Shown piece after piece: positions 1-11,246 of a DNA stretch of 64,000 bases. Source of the DNA: Halanaerobium saccharolyticum subsp. saccharolyticum DSM 6643 (lineage in GTDB: Bacteria; Bacillota; Halanaerobiia; Halanaerobiales; Halanaerobiaceae); NCBI RefSeq assembly GCF_000350165.1, contig NZ_CAUI01000021.1, forward strand, positions 1 through 64,000, given 5' to 3'. A program made the translations under genes and the position numbers. The notes beneath the pieces are model-generated. The model searched no databases, was not told the origin of the DNA, and worked only from the letters and a program-made list of their open reading frames with translations. How positions within the stretch are numbered: the first letter of the stretch is position 1; every line of letters begins with the position of its first letter.

Positions 1-188
1 ATAATTACTTTTAAGTTTTAACACTCAAAGTATATTAACGTTGGCTTGCTGTTTAATTTTCAAGGTTCACTGAGCCTTCATTTTATTACGAATGGTCGGC
101 TCTGTACTTGGCCATCGAGGCCAGCGCACAAAATCTGCTTTTCTGCAAATTATCTTCTATATTTTCTGCCGCGTTTTTTATCAGCGAC
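1..188 (-). other. rRNA operon leader (16S gene lies beyond left edge)
   Basis: Read on the minus strand, this is the transcribed leader downstream of three tandem strong promoters. It contains a small GC stem (TGGCC/GGCCA at 109-123) and, at 48-76, a boxA-like stretch ending CTTGAAAATTAAACAGC, which resembles the antitermination leaders before 16S rRNA in Firmicutes. No mature rRNA sequence is visible; the 16S gene would start left of base 1. The position after gyrA matches rrnO of Bacillus subtilis. The leader identity is inferred from promoters, boxA-like motif and gene order. A 67-codon plus-strand frame across it has no ribosome-binding site and looks spurious. Confidence 0.7.
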
Positions 189-195
189 ATTTAAT

Positions 196-224
196 ATCTT
201 ATCAACTCTGCCACACTTTGTCAA
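196..224 (-). promoter_or_regulatory. rRNA operon promoter, copy nearest the leader
   Basis: On the minus strand TTGACA (219-224) and TAAGAT (196-201) are separated by exactly 17 bp. The same architecture and flanking sequence (GTCAAGAACTTTTTA upstream, GTCGC downstream) recur at 397-425, so the two are duplicated promoters. Transcription runs left. Confidence 0.8.
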
Positions 225-396
225 GAACTTTTTAGAAAAACTTTTTTAGAATATTTTTCTTGATTTTCAAAACTTTATTTTCTCTTATATATAAAGAAGA
301 GAAATATTTAAGCTTTAAAATTTAGCTCTTTTATAATCTCTATTTGAGCTTATTTTTGATCTCAAATTTTAGGAGATTATTTGTGCGACGTCTATT

Positions 397-425
397 ATCT
401 TATCAAGCTCTTTTTGCTTTGTCAA
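397..425 (-). promoter_or_regulatory. rRNA operon promoter, middle copy
   Basis: On the minus strand TTGACA (420-425) and TAAGAT (397-402) are spaced 17 bp. It shares the AAGTTCTTGACAAAG upstream element and the downstream GACGTCGC with the neighbouring copy. A tract with many A and T runs upstream would fit an UP element. Confidence 0.8.
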
Positions 426-484
426 GAACTTTTTAAAATAATTTTTGTCGGCCAAACATCATATCTTTTTCGGCGACAAGTAAT

Positions 485-513
485 AGAATAACATCTATTG
501 CCATATGTGTCAA
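485..513 (-). promoter_or_regulatory. rRNA operon promoter, distal copy
   Basis: On the minus strand TTGACA (508-513) and TATTCT (485-490) are spaced 17 bp, followed by a GTCGCCG discriminator-like stretch resembling the other two copies. It starts immediately downstream of the terminator of the small gene at 635-748, so the rRNA transcription unit is insulated. Confidence 0.7.
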
Positions 514-514
514 G

Positions 515-582
515 GAAAAAATAAAAAAACTTCCCTCAAGTAGATATTATTTTTCATTATCCAATCTACTATAAAGGAAGTT
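515..582 (-). terminator. intrinsic terminator of the 37-codon gene
   Basis: On the minus strand, AACTTCC (576-582) pairs with GGAAGTT (528-534), with a second paired segment AGTAGAT/ATCTACT inside. A U-rich run (seven T, then A, then six T) follows. It separates the small gene from the rRNA promoters. Confidence 0.75.
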
Positions 583-634
583 ATTATTATTTTTAATTTT
601 TGAACTCATTTTTTTACCTATTAATTTTCTTTTT

Positions 635-748
635 TTAACCAAAATAGTCTATATATTCATCAGAATTTTTATCAATCTTTTTACCTAGACCAAAACCAAG
701 TGAAGTTAACTCTGCAAAATCATTTAAAAATCTTTCTATTTTATTCAA
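635..748 (-). CDS. small 37-aa protein of unknown function
   Basis: This is a 37-codon frame starting at TTG (748), preceded on the minus strand by a good ribosome-binding site (AGAGGTGA, about 6 nt away) and ended by TAA. The peptide is MNKIERFLND... with a central GFGLGKK segment and an acidic, tyrosine-containing tail (DEYIDYFG). No signal peptide or membrane segment is evident. A terminator lies directly downstream (515-582) and the gyrA terminator upstream, so it is an isolated monocistronic unit. I do not recognise a family. The support is the ribosome-binding site, the terminator and the protein-like composition; a regulatory or signalling peptide is possible but unproven. Confidence 0.6.
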   Translation of the reverse strand: MNKIERFLNDFAELTSLGFGLGKKIDKNSDEYIDYFG

Positions 749-896
749 ACTTATCACCTCTTATTATTTTATAAAATTATAGGTTATATCAATTTATATA
801 GTTTTAATATCTTGTTGAAAATATTATATCGTATATAAATTATTATGATGTAAATTAATTAACATTTATTTTACTAACTACATTTTTTATTCACTT

Positions 897-938
897 AAAG
901 GCTCCACAAAATCCATCACTTTTTGTAGAGCCTTTTTT
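897..938. terminator. hairpin terminator between gyrA and the small gene
   Basis: AAAGGCTCCACAAAA pairs with TTTTTGTAGAGCCTTT around a short loop. The seven-T run follows on the plus strand; on the minus strand the tail is weaker (TTTAAG). By position it most likely ends the gyrBA transcript, although its shape favours plus-strand termination. Confidence 0.65.
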
Positions 939-957
939 TATATAAAATTATAATTAT

Positions 958-3573
958 TTATTCTTCTATATTTTCTTTTTCTTCATTTGCTTCTGTAGGA
1001 TCTTTTGTTTCATCTAGTTCATTTTCTTCATCTAATTTCTTTTCTCTTTCTTCTCTATCTATTTTTTCAACAATCTTATTAAAACGAGCTTCAGCTCTTT
1101 CCTCTGGAGTTAATTCTTCTTTTTCTTCCATCTCTTCTTCATCTTCTTCTATTATATCATCATTTATTCTTGCTAAAGAGACAACTTTATCATCTTCTCC
1201 AACATTTATTATTTTAACTCCCATAGTATTTCTGCCTGTAGTAGATATTTCATCTACATCAACTCTAATAATAATACCATCTTGAGTTATAACCATCATT
1301 TCCAAACCTTCTTCAACAATTCTAGCTGCAGCTAATTTACCGTTTTTATCAGTTATGTTAGCGGTTAGTATTCCTTTACCACCTCTATTTTGAATTCTAT
1401 ATTCAGAAATAGGTGTTCTCTTACCATAACCATTTTCAGTGATTACTAATAACTCATTACCAGCATAATCAATTCCCATATCAATTACTTTATCATCTTT
1501 TTCTAAATTAATTCCTTTTACTCCATAAGAATTTCTACCTACAGATCTAACATCATTTTCACTAAAGTGAATTGCCTTAGCATTTTTAGTAATTAAGAAA
1601 ATATTTTCATTTTCTTCTATAATTCTAACACCAATCAATTCATCATTTTCTCTTAAATTAACAGCAATTAAACCAGTATAATTAGTATCATACTCTTCTA
1701 AAGCCGTTTTTTTAATTAGACCATTTTTTGTAGCCATAATCAAATAAGCATCTTTGGGAAAATCTTTAACAGGAATTACAGTATTAATCTTTTCATCTTT
1801 TTCTAATTCTAAAAGATTTACAATTGCTGTACCCCTTGCCTGCCTTCCTGTTTCTGGAATTTGATATCCTTTTAATCTATAAACTCTGCCCTGATTACTA
1901 AAAAATAAGAATTTGTGATGAGTCGTTGTAGTAAAAATATTTTCTACAAAATCTTCTTCTTTGGTACTAATACCTATTACTCCCTTACCCCCACGACGCT
2001 GACTGCGATATAAATCAAGAGCCATTCGTTTAATATAACCCTGGTTTGTCATAGTAACCACAATCTGTTCTTCTTCAATTAAGTCTTCTAATTCTAAATC
2101 AGTAGCTCTATTCATAATTGAAGTTCTACGCTCATCATTATATTTATCTTTTATTGCAAGAATTTCATCTTTAATGATTTCTAATAATTTTGATTCATCA
2201 GCCAAAATAGATCTATAGTATGTTATTTTTTCTTGTAAATCTTTATATTCTGATTCTATTTTATCTCTTTCTAAACCAGTTAAACTCTGTAATCTCATTC
2301 TTAAAATAGCATTTGCCTGAGTTTCAGAAAGCTCATAATTCTCCATTAAATTAATTCTAGCTGTATCTACCTCATCAGCATTTTTTATCATTTCAACAAT
2401 TTCATCGATATTTGCTAGAGCAATTCTATAACCTTCAAGAATATGAGCTCTATCAAGAGCTTTATCTAAATCATATTTTGTTCTACGACTAATTACCTCT
2501 TTTTGATGTTCTAAATAATGTTCTAAAATTTCTTTTAAAGATAATACCTTTGGCTCTTTGTCTACAAGAGCTATCATAATTACACTAAAGGTAACCTGAA
2601 GTCTGGAATGCTTAAATAATTGATTCAAAACAACCTGTGGAGTAGCTTCTCTTTTTAATTCAATTACTATTCTCATTCCATCTCTATCTGATTCATCTCT
2701 AATATCAGAAATTGATTCTAATTTTTCATCTTTAACTAAATCTGCAATTTTTTTGATCAAACGCGCTTTATTAACCTGATAAGGAAGTTCATCTACAATA
2801 ATTTGTTTTCTATTAACAGATAAATCCTCAACTCTAGTTTTTGCTCTAACAGTAAGCTTACCTCTACCATTTTTATAAGCTTTATAAATACTGCCCCGCC
2901 CCATAATTTGACCACCTGTAGGAAAATCAGGTCCCTTAATAATTCCCATTAATTCCTTGGTAGTTATTTCAGGGTTATTAATTAATTTAATAACTCCATC
3001 TATTATTTCACCTAAATTATGTGGGGGTATACTTGTTGACATACCTACTGCAATCCCAGAAGTACCATTTACCAGTAGATTTGGAAATCTTGCTGGTAAA
3101 ACTTCAGGCTCTTTTAAAGAATCGTCAAAATTAGGAATAAAATCAACAGTATCTTTGTTAATATCTGTCATCAATTCGGAAGCGATGGATGACATTCTTG
3201 CTTCAGTATAACGCATAGCTGCTGCACTGTCTCCATCAATTGAACCAAAGTTACCATGGCCATCTACCAGCATATAACGATAAGAAAAGTCTTGAGCCAT
3301 TCTAACCATTGTATCATAAACTGCTGTATCTCCATGAGGATGATACTTACCCAGTACTTCCCCAACTATCCGGGCAGACTTTTTATGTGGTTTTGTATGT
3401 GTCATACCTAAGTCATTTAAAGCATATAAAATTCTTCTGTGTACAGGTTTTAATCCATCTCTAACATCCGGTAGAGCTCTTCCTACAATTACACTCATTG
3501 AATAATCGAGATAAGATGTTCTCATTTCTTTATCTATATCAATTTTTTTGACTCTTGCTGCTTTTTGATCCAA
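958..3573 (-). CDS. gyrA: DNA gyrase subunit A
   Basis: This is the breakage-reunion subunit of gyrase, which introduces negative supercoils with GyrB. The catalytic Tyr122 is seen in AMRYTEARM. The quinolone-determining region reads GDTAVYD (81-87), with Thr where E. coli has Ser83. The GyrA box QRRGGKG, which separates gyrase from topoisomerase IV, is present in the C-terminal domain. At 871 aa it is slightly long because the last 60 or so residues form a very acidic, lysine/glutamate-rich tail. The start is TTG with GGTGAG upstream. It is co-directional with gyrB, 32 bp downstream, and both run away from oriC. Confidence 0.97.
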   Translation of the reverse strand: MDQKAARVKKIDIDKEMRTSYLDYSMSVIVGRALPDVRDGLKPVHRRILYALNDLGMTHTKPHKKSARIVGEVLGKYHPHGDTAVYDTMVRMAQDFSYRYMLVDGHGNFGSIDGDSAAAMRYTEARMSSIASELMTDINKDTVDFIPNFDDSLKEPEVLPARFPNLLVNGTSGIAVGMSTSIPPHNLGEIIDGVIKLINNPEITTKELMGIIKGPDFPTGGQIMGRGSIYKAYKNGRGKLTVRAKTRVEDLSVNRKQIIVDELPYQVNKARLIKKIADLVKDEKLESISDIRDESDRDGMRIVIELKREATPQVVLNQLFKHSRLQVTFSVIMIALVDKEPKVLSLKEILEHYLEHQKEVISRRTKYDLDKALDRAHILEGYRIALANIDEIVEMIKNADEVDTARINLMENYELSETQANAILRMRLQSLTGLERDKIESEYKDLQEKITYYRSILADESKLLEIIKDEILAIKDKYNDERRTSIMNRATDLELEDLIEEEQIVVTMTNQGYIKRMALDLYRSQRRGGKGVIGISTKEEDFVENIFTTTTHHKFLFFSNQGRVYRLKGYQIPETGRQARGTAIVNLLELEKDEKINTVIPVKDFPKDAYLIMATKNGLIKKTALEEYDTNYTGLIAVNLRENDELIGVRIIEENENIFLITKNAKAIHFSENDVRSVGRNSYGVKGINLEKDDKVIDMGIDYAGNELLVITENGYGKRTPISEYRIQNRGGKGILTANITDKNGKLAAARIVEEGLEMMVITQDGIIIRVDVDEISTTGRNTMGVKIINVGEDDKVVSLARINDDIIEEDEEEMEEKEELTPEERAEARFNKIVEKIDREEREKKLDEENELDETKDPTEANEEKENIEE

Positions 3574-3605
3574 AATATCTCACCAACCTTTATCTTTTAA
3601 TAAAA

Positions 3606-5788
<2,183 letters not shown>

Positions 5789-5797
5789 ATGTCTAAT

Positions 5798-6916
5798 TCA
5801 CCCTCTTTTTATTCTCCCATTTTTGACTTGATAAACATTATAGGAGTTATTTTTAAGTCCGGATAAATTTTCTCCATCTGTTGCTGTAATTATAGTCTGA
5901 ATTTTATCAGCTATAATATTAATTAATGCTTTTCTTCTCAAACCATCTAATTCCGAAAAAACATCATCTAAAAGCAGGACTGGATATTCTCCGGTCTCTG
6001 ACTTCATAAATTCCAGTTCTGCTAATTTTAATGCTAAAGCAGCAGTTCTCTGCTGTCCTTGAGATCCATATTTGCGTAAATCCATTTCATTTACCTTTAA
6101 AATTATATCATCTCGATGAGGACCAATAACTGTATAACCACGAGAAATTTCCTGGTCACGTTTTGCTATCAAACTGTCTATAAAAAGCTCTCTTAATTCA
6201 GCTTCTCCCAGTTTTTTAGAAAAATTATTTAAAGAGATATCATATTCAAGTTCTAAATTTTCTCTTCCCTCTGTTATTTTGCGTTGAGATAATCTAGCTA
6301 AAATTTTTAATTTATCTATAACTTCTATTCTTTTTAAAATTATTTTGGAACCAACTGCAGCAATCTGCTCATCCCAGACTGAAAGCATTTCTCGATCAGC
6401 TGATTTACCATCTCTTATTGACTTTAATAAATTATTTCTCTGTTTTAAAATATGATCATATTTATTTAAAAGATGATTATAATAACGACTGACCTGCGAA
6501 ATTTCAAGATCTATAAAATCTCTTCTGTGTGAAGGTCCTTCTTTAATCAGCTTTAAATCCTCAGGAGAAAATAAAACTGCATTTAAATATCCCAGCAGTT
6601 CTTTAACTTTATCCAGAGGATTATCATTAATTTCAACCTGGCGTCCACTTTTTTCTAAACGCATGGCTAACTTTATTTTACCTTCTCTGCGCCTTAAAAG
6701 CAACTGAACAAGTGCTTTTTCTTGATCCCAGCTTATCATTTCTGAAGTAATACTGCTTCTATGAGAATTAGCTGTGGCCATTAAATAAATAGATTCTAAA
6801 AAATTAGTCTTTCCCTGACCATTAGCACCCAAGAAAATATTTAAATTTGGATTTAAATCAATCATTAACTCTTCAAAATTACGAAAATTTCGGCAGAGAA
6901 CCCTTTCTAAATGCAT
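5798..6916 (-). CDS. recF: DNA replication and repair protein RecF
   Basis: This is an SMC/ABC-like ATPase that loads RecA at single-strand gaps with RecO and RecR. The Walker A motif GANGQGKTN (30-38), an ABC-like signature around YGSQGQQRTAAL, and Walker B LLLDDVFSELD are all intact. At 372 aa it has the usual family length. It lies 3 bp after the S4-domain gene, in the standard dnaN-yaaA-recF order. Confidence 0.97.
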   Translation of the reverse strand: MHLERVLCRNFRNFEELMIDLNPNLNIFLGANGQGKTNFLESIYLMATANSHRSSITSEMISWDQEKALVQLLLRRREGKIKLAMRLEKSGRQVEINDNPLDKVKELLGYLNAVLFSPEDLKLIKEGPSHRRDFIDLEISQVSRYYNHLLNKYDHILKQRNNLLKSIRDGKSADREMLSVWDEQIAAVGSKIILKRIEVIDKLKILARLSQRKITEGRENLELEYDISLNNFSKKLGEAELRELFIDSLIAKRDQEISRGYTVIGPHRDDIILKVNEMDLRKYGSQGQQRTAALALKLAELEFMKSETGEYPVLLLDDVFSELDGLRRKALINIIADKIQTIITATDGENLSGLKNNSYNVYQVKNGRIKRG

Positions 6917-6919
6917 TAA

Positions 6920-7138
6920 TTATCCCCGACTTACTTTATATTTATTATCTTCAGCTGTTAAAGAAACTATATCTCCAACTTTTAGAGTTTTTCCCCTCTT
7001 TAATTCTATTTCACCATTAACCTCTACTTCTCCTGCCTGAATTAAATGTTTAGCTTCTCCACCACTCATAACAAGATTAGCCCATTTTAAAAACTGGTCT
7101 AAATTAATTGTATCACTTTTTATTTTTATTTCTTTCAT
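6920..7138 (-). CDS. yaaA: S4-domain RNA-binding protein YaaA
   Basis: A 72-aa single S4 domain (LDQFLKWANLVMSGGEAKHLIQ, then VEVNGEIELKRG) is present. The family sits between dnaN and recF in most Firmicutes. S4 domains bind structured RNA; the B. subtilis homologue is implicated in ribosome assembly, a role inferred here. A TAATAAATAAATG-type start region with AGGAGG upstream supports the ATG. Confidence 0.9.
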   Translation of the reverse strand: MKEIKIKSDTINLDQFLKWANLVMSGGEAKHLIQAGEVEVNGEIELKRGKTLKVGDIVSLTAEDNKYKVSRG

Positions 7139-7223
7139 TTATTTATTACCTCCTAAATTAACTTAAGTGTACCTCTTGATAACTATTCACATTTCCACAC
7201 CCCAGTACACTTTCAAACTATAA

Positions 7224-8336
7224 TTATGATTGTGACCTCACAGGCATAATTAGATAAATAAACTTATCCCCAGCTTCTGTTTTCGATTTTACTACCAGGG
7301 GATTTAATGGTCCTATCATTTCTATATTAATTTCTTCAGAATCTAAAACTTTTAAAACATCAATGAAGTATCCTGCATCAATATTAATTTTTTGTTCAGG
7401 GCCTTCCATCTCAATTTTTACTTCTTCATGGGCATAACCTGAACTTCCCTCAGTTGAATTAATTTCCATTAACTCTTGGTCTGCAGAAAGAGTAATAATA
7501 TTTGCATCAAGTTTTGCAATTAAAGATGCTCTTTTTACAGATCCATGCAGTTGAGAAAGATCTGCACTAAATTTACTGTTTGATTCATCAGGAATAACCA
7601 GCTCATAATTAGGAAATTTACCTTCAATTAATCTCGAAATTACTTCTATACCAGCAAAATTAAAACGAACATAGTTGTTGTCAACTTCGATTTCTACAGT
7701 TCCTTCATCTTCTAATAAATTATTTAGTTCCTGTAAAGTACTTCCAGGTAAAATAACAGCAATTTTTTCATTAACTGAAGTTTTTAAAGGTGCTTCAATA
7801 TATGATAAACGATATGTATTTGTAGAAACCATCTTTACTTTTTCTGATTCAACTTCAAATAAAGCTCCTGTTAAAGCAGGCTGAGTTTCATCTTTTGAAG
7901 TAGAAATTCTAACTTTTTTTATCATTTCTTTAAATTTACTAGATGGAAGTTTAAAATTTGCACTTTCTTCAACTTGAGGTAAATTTGGAAATTCATCAGG
8001 ATCATAACCATTTATTTTAAATAAAGAATTAATGCATTTAATTTGAAGCTGCCATTTATCTTTATTTAATTCAATATTAATTGTTTCATTGGGTAATTCA
8101 CGAATAATATTTGAAAATTGGGTAGCAGGCAGGACAATTGATCCATCGATTTGACCTTCAACTTGTAACTTATATTCTATTCCTAATTCCAGGTCAGTTG
8201 ATTTTAAAGTTAATGTATTATTTTTTAGATTTAAAAATATTCCTGTTAAAATAGGTAAGGTTTGGTTTTTAGCTACAGCTCGTCTAACTATATTTAAAGC
8301 ATTATATAAATTCTTTTGATTTATTGAAAATTTCAA
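7224..8336 (-). CDS. dnaN: DNA polymerase III beta subunit (sliding clamp)
   Basis: This encodes the ring-shaped processivity clamp. The protein starts KFSINQKNLYNALN and ends with the conserved IMPVRS motif (YLIMPVRSQS). I set the start at TTG (8336) because GGAGGG lies 7 nt upstream; a longer in-frame extension of 11 codons would translate through that ribosome-binding site. This gives 370 aa, the family length. It is separated from dnaA by the unwinding part of oriC (8337-8650). Confidence 0.96.
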   Translation of the reverse strand: MKFSINQKNLYNALNIVRRAVAKNQTLPILTGIFLNLKNNTLTLKSTDLELGIEYKLQVEGQIDGSIVLPATQFSNIIRELPNETINIELNKDKWQLQIKCINSLFKINGYDPDEFPNLPQVEESANFKLPSSKFKEMIKKVRISTSKDETQPALTGALFEVESEKVKMVSTNTYRLSYIEAPLKTSVNEKIAVILPGSTLQELNNLLEDEGTVEIEVDNNYVRFNFAGIEVISRLIEGKFPNYELVIPDESNSKFSADLSQLHGSVKRASLIAKLDANIITLSADQELMEINSTEGSSGYAHEEVKIEMEGPEQKINIDAGYFIDVLKVLDSEEINIEMIGPLNPLVVKSKTEAGDKFIYLIMPVRSQS

Positions 8337-8650
8337 AATGTATCCCTCCAGATAAAAAGTTATTAACAAAATTACCGAAATATAATATTGGTTAATTTAT
8401 AAATAAAACTAGTAGTAGTAGTAGTAGGGGCTGTGAATATGTGTAAAAGCCTATTAAGACCAATGAGAGCATGATTTAGCCTGTAGATAAGTTGTTAACG
8501 AATAGCACAAGAGTTATCCACATATTAACATTTAAAAGTTATTAACAATCTATCAACAAGCCTCTTAATAATTATCCACAAGAAATGTTAATAATAAAAT
8601 ATAGTATATTATAAGGAAAAATATAAAAATAAATTTGGTTAAATTATAGA
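8337..8650. other. oriC, dnaA-dnaN part: DnaA-trio, AT-rich unwinding region, DnaA boxes
   Basis: There is no gene in these 314 bases. Read in the dnaA direction (minus strand) the order is: DnaA boxes TTATCCACA (plus-strand matches at 8572-8580 and 8514-8522), a variant TGTAGATAA at 8482-8490, a short G-rich run (8428-8430), six TAG repeats on the plus strand (8410-8427, read 3'-GAT-5' as DnaA-trios), then an AT-rich stretch to the dnaN start. This is the same order as the B. subtilis unwinding system, so this is the likely site of duplex opening. Confidence 0.8.
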
Positions 8651-10060
8651 TTATCCATGTTTAATAGTATCAATTAATCTTTCAATTTTATTACTAAAAT
8701 CATTTTCATTTTCTATTTTTTCTTGAATTTTATTATGAGCATGAATAACAGTAGTATGATCACGGCCACCAAATTCATCTCCAATATGTGGTAGAGAAAA
8801 ATCAGTTAATTCTCTACTTAAATACATCGCAATTTGACGGGGAAAAGCAATATTTTGGGTTCTTTTTTTAGATTGCATATCTTCCATTCTTAAATTATAG
8901 TCGTCTGTTATAATTTTTTTGATTCTTTCTATATTGACTTCAATTGATTCATTTTTCTTCTTGTTAACTAGATCTTTTAAAGCTTCTCTAGCTAGATCAA
9001 CGTCAATTTCTCGGTCAACAAGTGAAGAATAAGCAATTACCTTAACTAAAGCGCCTTCTAATTCTCTAATATTAGATTGAATCTTATTAGCAATATAAAT
9101 AACTACTTCATTTGGAATAGTTAGATTTTCTATATCTGCTTTTTTTCTTAAAATTGCAATTCTAGTTTCTAAATCAGGTTTTTGAATATCAGTAATTAAA
9201 CCCCATTCAAATCGGGAACGAAGCCTCTCCTCTAAGGTAGGAATCTCTTTTGGAGGACGATCACTTGATATAATTAGCTGCCTATTTGACTCATGCAATG
9301 TATTAAAGGTATGGAAAAATTCTTCTTGGGTTCTTTCCTTACCTGCTAAAAATTGAATATCATCAACCAATAAAATATCAATATTCCTGTATTTATCTCT
9401 AAAGTCTACAGTTGAATCATCTTTTATAGAGTTAATTAATTCATTCGTAAAGGTTTCCGAAGAAACATAAACAACCTTGTAATCAGGATTATTTTTAAGA
9501 ATAAAATGAGCTATAGCCTGCATTAAATGTGTTTTACCAAGACCAACATCACCATAAATAAAAAGGGGATTATATGCCTTTGCTGGAGCTTCAGCAACTG
9601 CAAGCGATGCCGCATGAGCAAATCGATTACTGTTACCTACTACAAAAGTATCAAAAGTATATTTAGGATTAAATCCATTTTGTTTTAATTCTGATTCAAC
9701 ATTATTTTCTTCTGTATTTTCATTTTCAACAGTTATTTCAGATTTTTCTTCTTTTTTATCATTAGAATTCTTTTTATTTTCTTTAAACTTTTTAACTTCT
9801 TCGGGAGTTAATAAGATTAAAGTCCATTTATTACCAGTTAAATTTTTCAAAATTTCTTCAATAAGATCTGTATACTGACTTTCAATCCATTCTTGAATAA
9901 AATTATTTGGAACCTGTAAGACAAGCTGATTTTCTGCTGTAGTCATAACTGCTTTAGTTTCTGAAAACCAGGTATTAAAACTTGGATTTGTTATTTTTTC
10001 TTTTATATTCTCTAAAGTTTTTTTCCAGATGTGATCTAATTCTTTTTGAGAGAAAGACAT
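8651..10060 (-). CDS. dnaA: chromosomal replication initiator DnaA
   Basis: DnaA binds oriC boxes and opens the duplex. Domain I (IWKKTLENI) is followed by a charged Asn/Glu/Lys-rich linker (about 95-125), the AAA+ domain with Walker [12 protein letters not shown] and Walker [10 protein letters not shown], and domain IV with the box-recognition signature [16 protein letters not shown]. At 469 aa the length is normal. An AGGAGG site lies 7 nt before the ATG. DnaA boxes flank the gene on both sides, consistent with autoregulation. Confidence 0.98.
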   Translation of the reverse strand: MSFSQKELDHIWKKTLENIKEKITNPSFNTWFSETKAVMTTAENQLVLQVPNNFIQEWIESQYTDLIEEILKNLTGNKWTLILLTPEEVKKFKENKKNSNDKKEEKSEITVENENTEENNVESELKQNGFNPKYTFDTFVVGNSNRFAHAASLAVAEAPAKAYNPLFIYGDVGLGKTHLMQAIAHFILKNNPDYKVVYVSSETFTNELINSIKDDSTVDFRDKYRNIDILLVDDIQFLAGKERTQEEFFHTFNTLHESNRQLIISSDRPPKEIPTLEERLRSRFEWGLITDIQKPDLETRIAILRKKADIENLTIPNEVVIYIANKIQSNIRELEGALVKVIAYSSLVDREIDVDLAREALKDLVNKKKNESIEVNIERIKKIITDDYNLRMEDMQSKKRTQNIAFPRQIAMYLSRELTDFSLPHIGDEFGGRDHTTVIHAHNKIQEKIENENDFSNKIERLIDTIKHG

Positions 10061-10605
10061 AAAATACCTCCTGTAATTCTAAAAAATTAAGCTTAAGTTA
10101 AAGTTATCCCCAATTAACGGGGATAAATAAGGTGTTATCCACAAAATTGTGGACAAGTGCAGATGTTATCCACAAAAATTACGAACAGCTCTTTACTGTT
10201 AATTCAGTAAAATTGCTTTTTTATTTTTAAAAAATAGTATAAAATTGTTAATAAAAGGATAAAAGATATCCACAGATGGTGATTGTTATTAACAGTTTGT
10301 GGATAAAAAATTAAGAAATTGTGGATAAGTAGCTGTATTTAGCTGTAATTTATAGTTTTGTTGATAATTTTATAAACAAATTGTTAATATTGTTTTAACT
10401 GTTGATTCAGTAAGGAATAAAATTAAATTAGAATAACCATATTAATAATAACAGATTATCAACAAATTATCAACAATGTCCTCAAAAATTTATCTTGTGG
10501 ATAAGATTAAAATTCCTTGACTCTACTATGTAAATAGCATATAATTTTAAATGTATGAATATAAAATCGTCTTAGTTGTGGATTATTTTAGCTGGGGGTT
10601 ATTTG
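10061..10605. other. oriC, upstream part: DnaA-box cluster between dnaA and rnpA
   Basis: These 545 bases hold no gene. Perfect boxes TTATCCACA or its complement lie at 10135-10143, 10166-10174, 10298-10306, 10320-10328 and 10496-10504. Near-matches lie at 10104-10112 (TTATCCCCA), 10148-10156 (TGTGGACAA), 10266-10274 (ATATCCACA), 10456-10464 and 10467-10475 (TTATCAACA twice, 11 bp apart). Genes diverge on either side, as expected of an origin. No rpmH reading frame is present. Confidence 0.85.
10517..10545 (+). promoter_or_regulatory. promoter of rnpA
   Basis: TTGACT (10517-10522) and TATAAT (10540-10545) are spaced 17 bp. A start near 10552 would give a leader of about 50 nt, too short to carry rpmH. 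A DnaA box (10496-10504) lies directly upstream. Confidence 0.8.
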
Positions 10606-10935
10606 GTGGAGAGTCTTAAAAAGAATAAAGAATTTAAAAAAGTATATGAAAATGGAAAATCATATGCTACAAGAAATCTTGTTATTTATTGTTTAAATTA
10701 TGAAAAGGGTAAAAAAAATCGATATGGTTTATCAGTTAGTAAAAAAATTGGGAATGCTGTTGTTAGAAATAAGTTAAAGAGAAGATTGCGTGAAATTATT
10801 AGAGAGTTTGAAAAAGAAAAAGAATTTAAAGGTTATGATATAATTTTTATTGCCAGAAAACCGGTTGTTCAAATTGGTTATCAACATTTAAAAAGAGATG
10901 TAAATAAATTATATAAAAAAATGAATATAATTTAA
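10606..10935 (+). CDS. rnpA: ribonuclease P protein component
   Basis: This is the protein subunit of RNase P, which matures tRNA 5' ends with the M1 RNA. The N-terminus LKKNKEFKKVYENGK and the conserved RNR-like helix (NAVVRNKLKRRLREIIRE) are clear. I chose GTG at 10606 because GGGGG lies 7 nt upstream; an in-frame TTG ten codons earlier would add a non-homologous extension. This gives 109 aa. It is normally preceded by rpmH, which is missing. Confidence 0.93.
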   Translation: MESLKKNKEFKKVYENGKSYATRNLVIYCLNYEKGKKNRYGLSVSKKIGNAVVRNKLKRRLREIIREFEKEKEFKGYDIIFIARKPVVQIGYQHLKRDVNKLYKKMNII

Positions 10936-11022
10936 TTACAAATAGGTAATAAGATCTATTATCTCAATTTAATTTTACATAATTATTAAATGATTATGAA
11001 ACTGGTTAAAAAAGGTGATAAA

Positions 11023-11232
11023 ATGAAAAAATTATTTTTATTTCTAATTAGAATCTATCAGAAGATTATTTCTCCCTGGACTCCAAAAAGTTGTCGTTTT
11101 TATCCTACTTGCTCTGAATATAGCAAACAAGCGATAATAAAATATGGAGCTTTTAAAGGTGGATGGATGGGATTTAAGAGAATTATTCGCTGTCATCCTT
11201 TCAATCCAGGCGGTTATGATCCGGTAGAATAG
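11023..11232 (+). CDS. yidD: membrane protein insertion efficiency factor YidD
   Basis: This is a small, 69-aa amphipathic membrane-associated protein that helps YidC-dependent insertion. The family motif is clear: YQKIISPW, then [11 protein letters not shown], and a C-terminal [13 protein letters not shown]. The ATG at 11023 follows AAAGGTGAT; an upstream ATG at 10990 has no good ribosome-binding site. It lies between rnpA and yidC as usual. Confidence 0.93.
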   Translation: MKKLFLFLIRIYQKIISPWTPKSCRFYPTCSEYSKQAIIKYGAFKGGWMGFKRIIRCHPFNPGGYDPVE

Positions 11233-11246
11233 GAGGAATTTATTAA

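Noticed and set aside
46-249. 67-codon plus-strand frame at the left edge
   Set aside because: It has no ribosome-binding site and overlaps an rRNA-type leader and promoter on the opposite strand; the amino-acid composition is not protein-like.
181-520. Apparent imperfect direct repeats (GCGAC...TATCTTATCAA...TGTCAAGAACTTTTTA)
   Set aside because: The repeated parts are the -10, spacer and -35 regions of tandem promoters read on the minus strand, so they were not listed as a separate repeat element.
8410-8427. TAG trinucleotide microsatellite
   Set aside because: Its place beside G-rich DNA, DnaA boxes and an AT-rich tract fits a DnaA-trio better than a neutral repeat.
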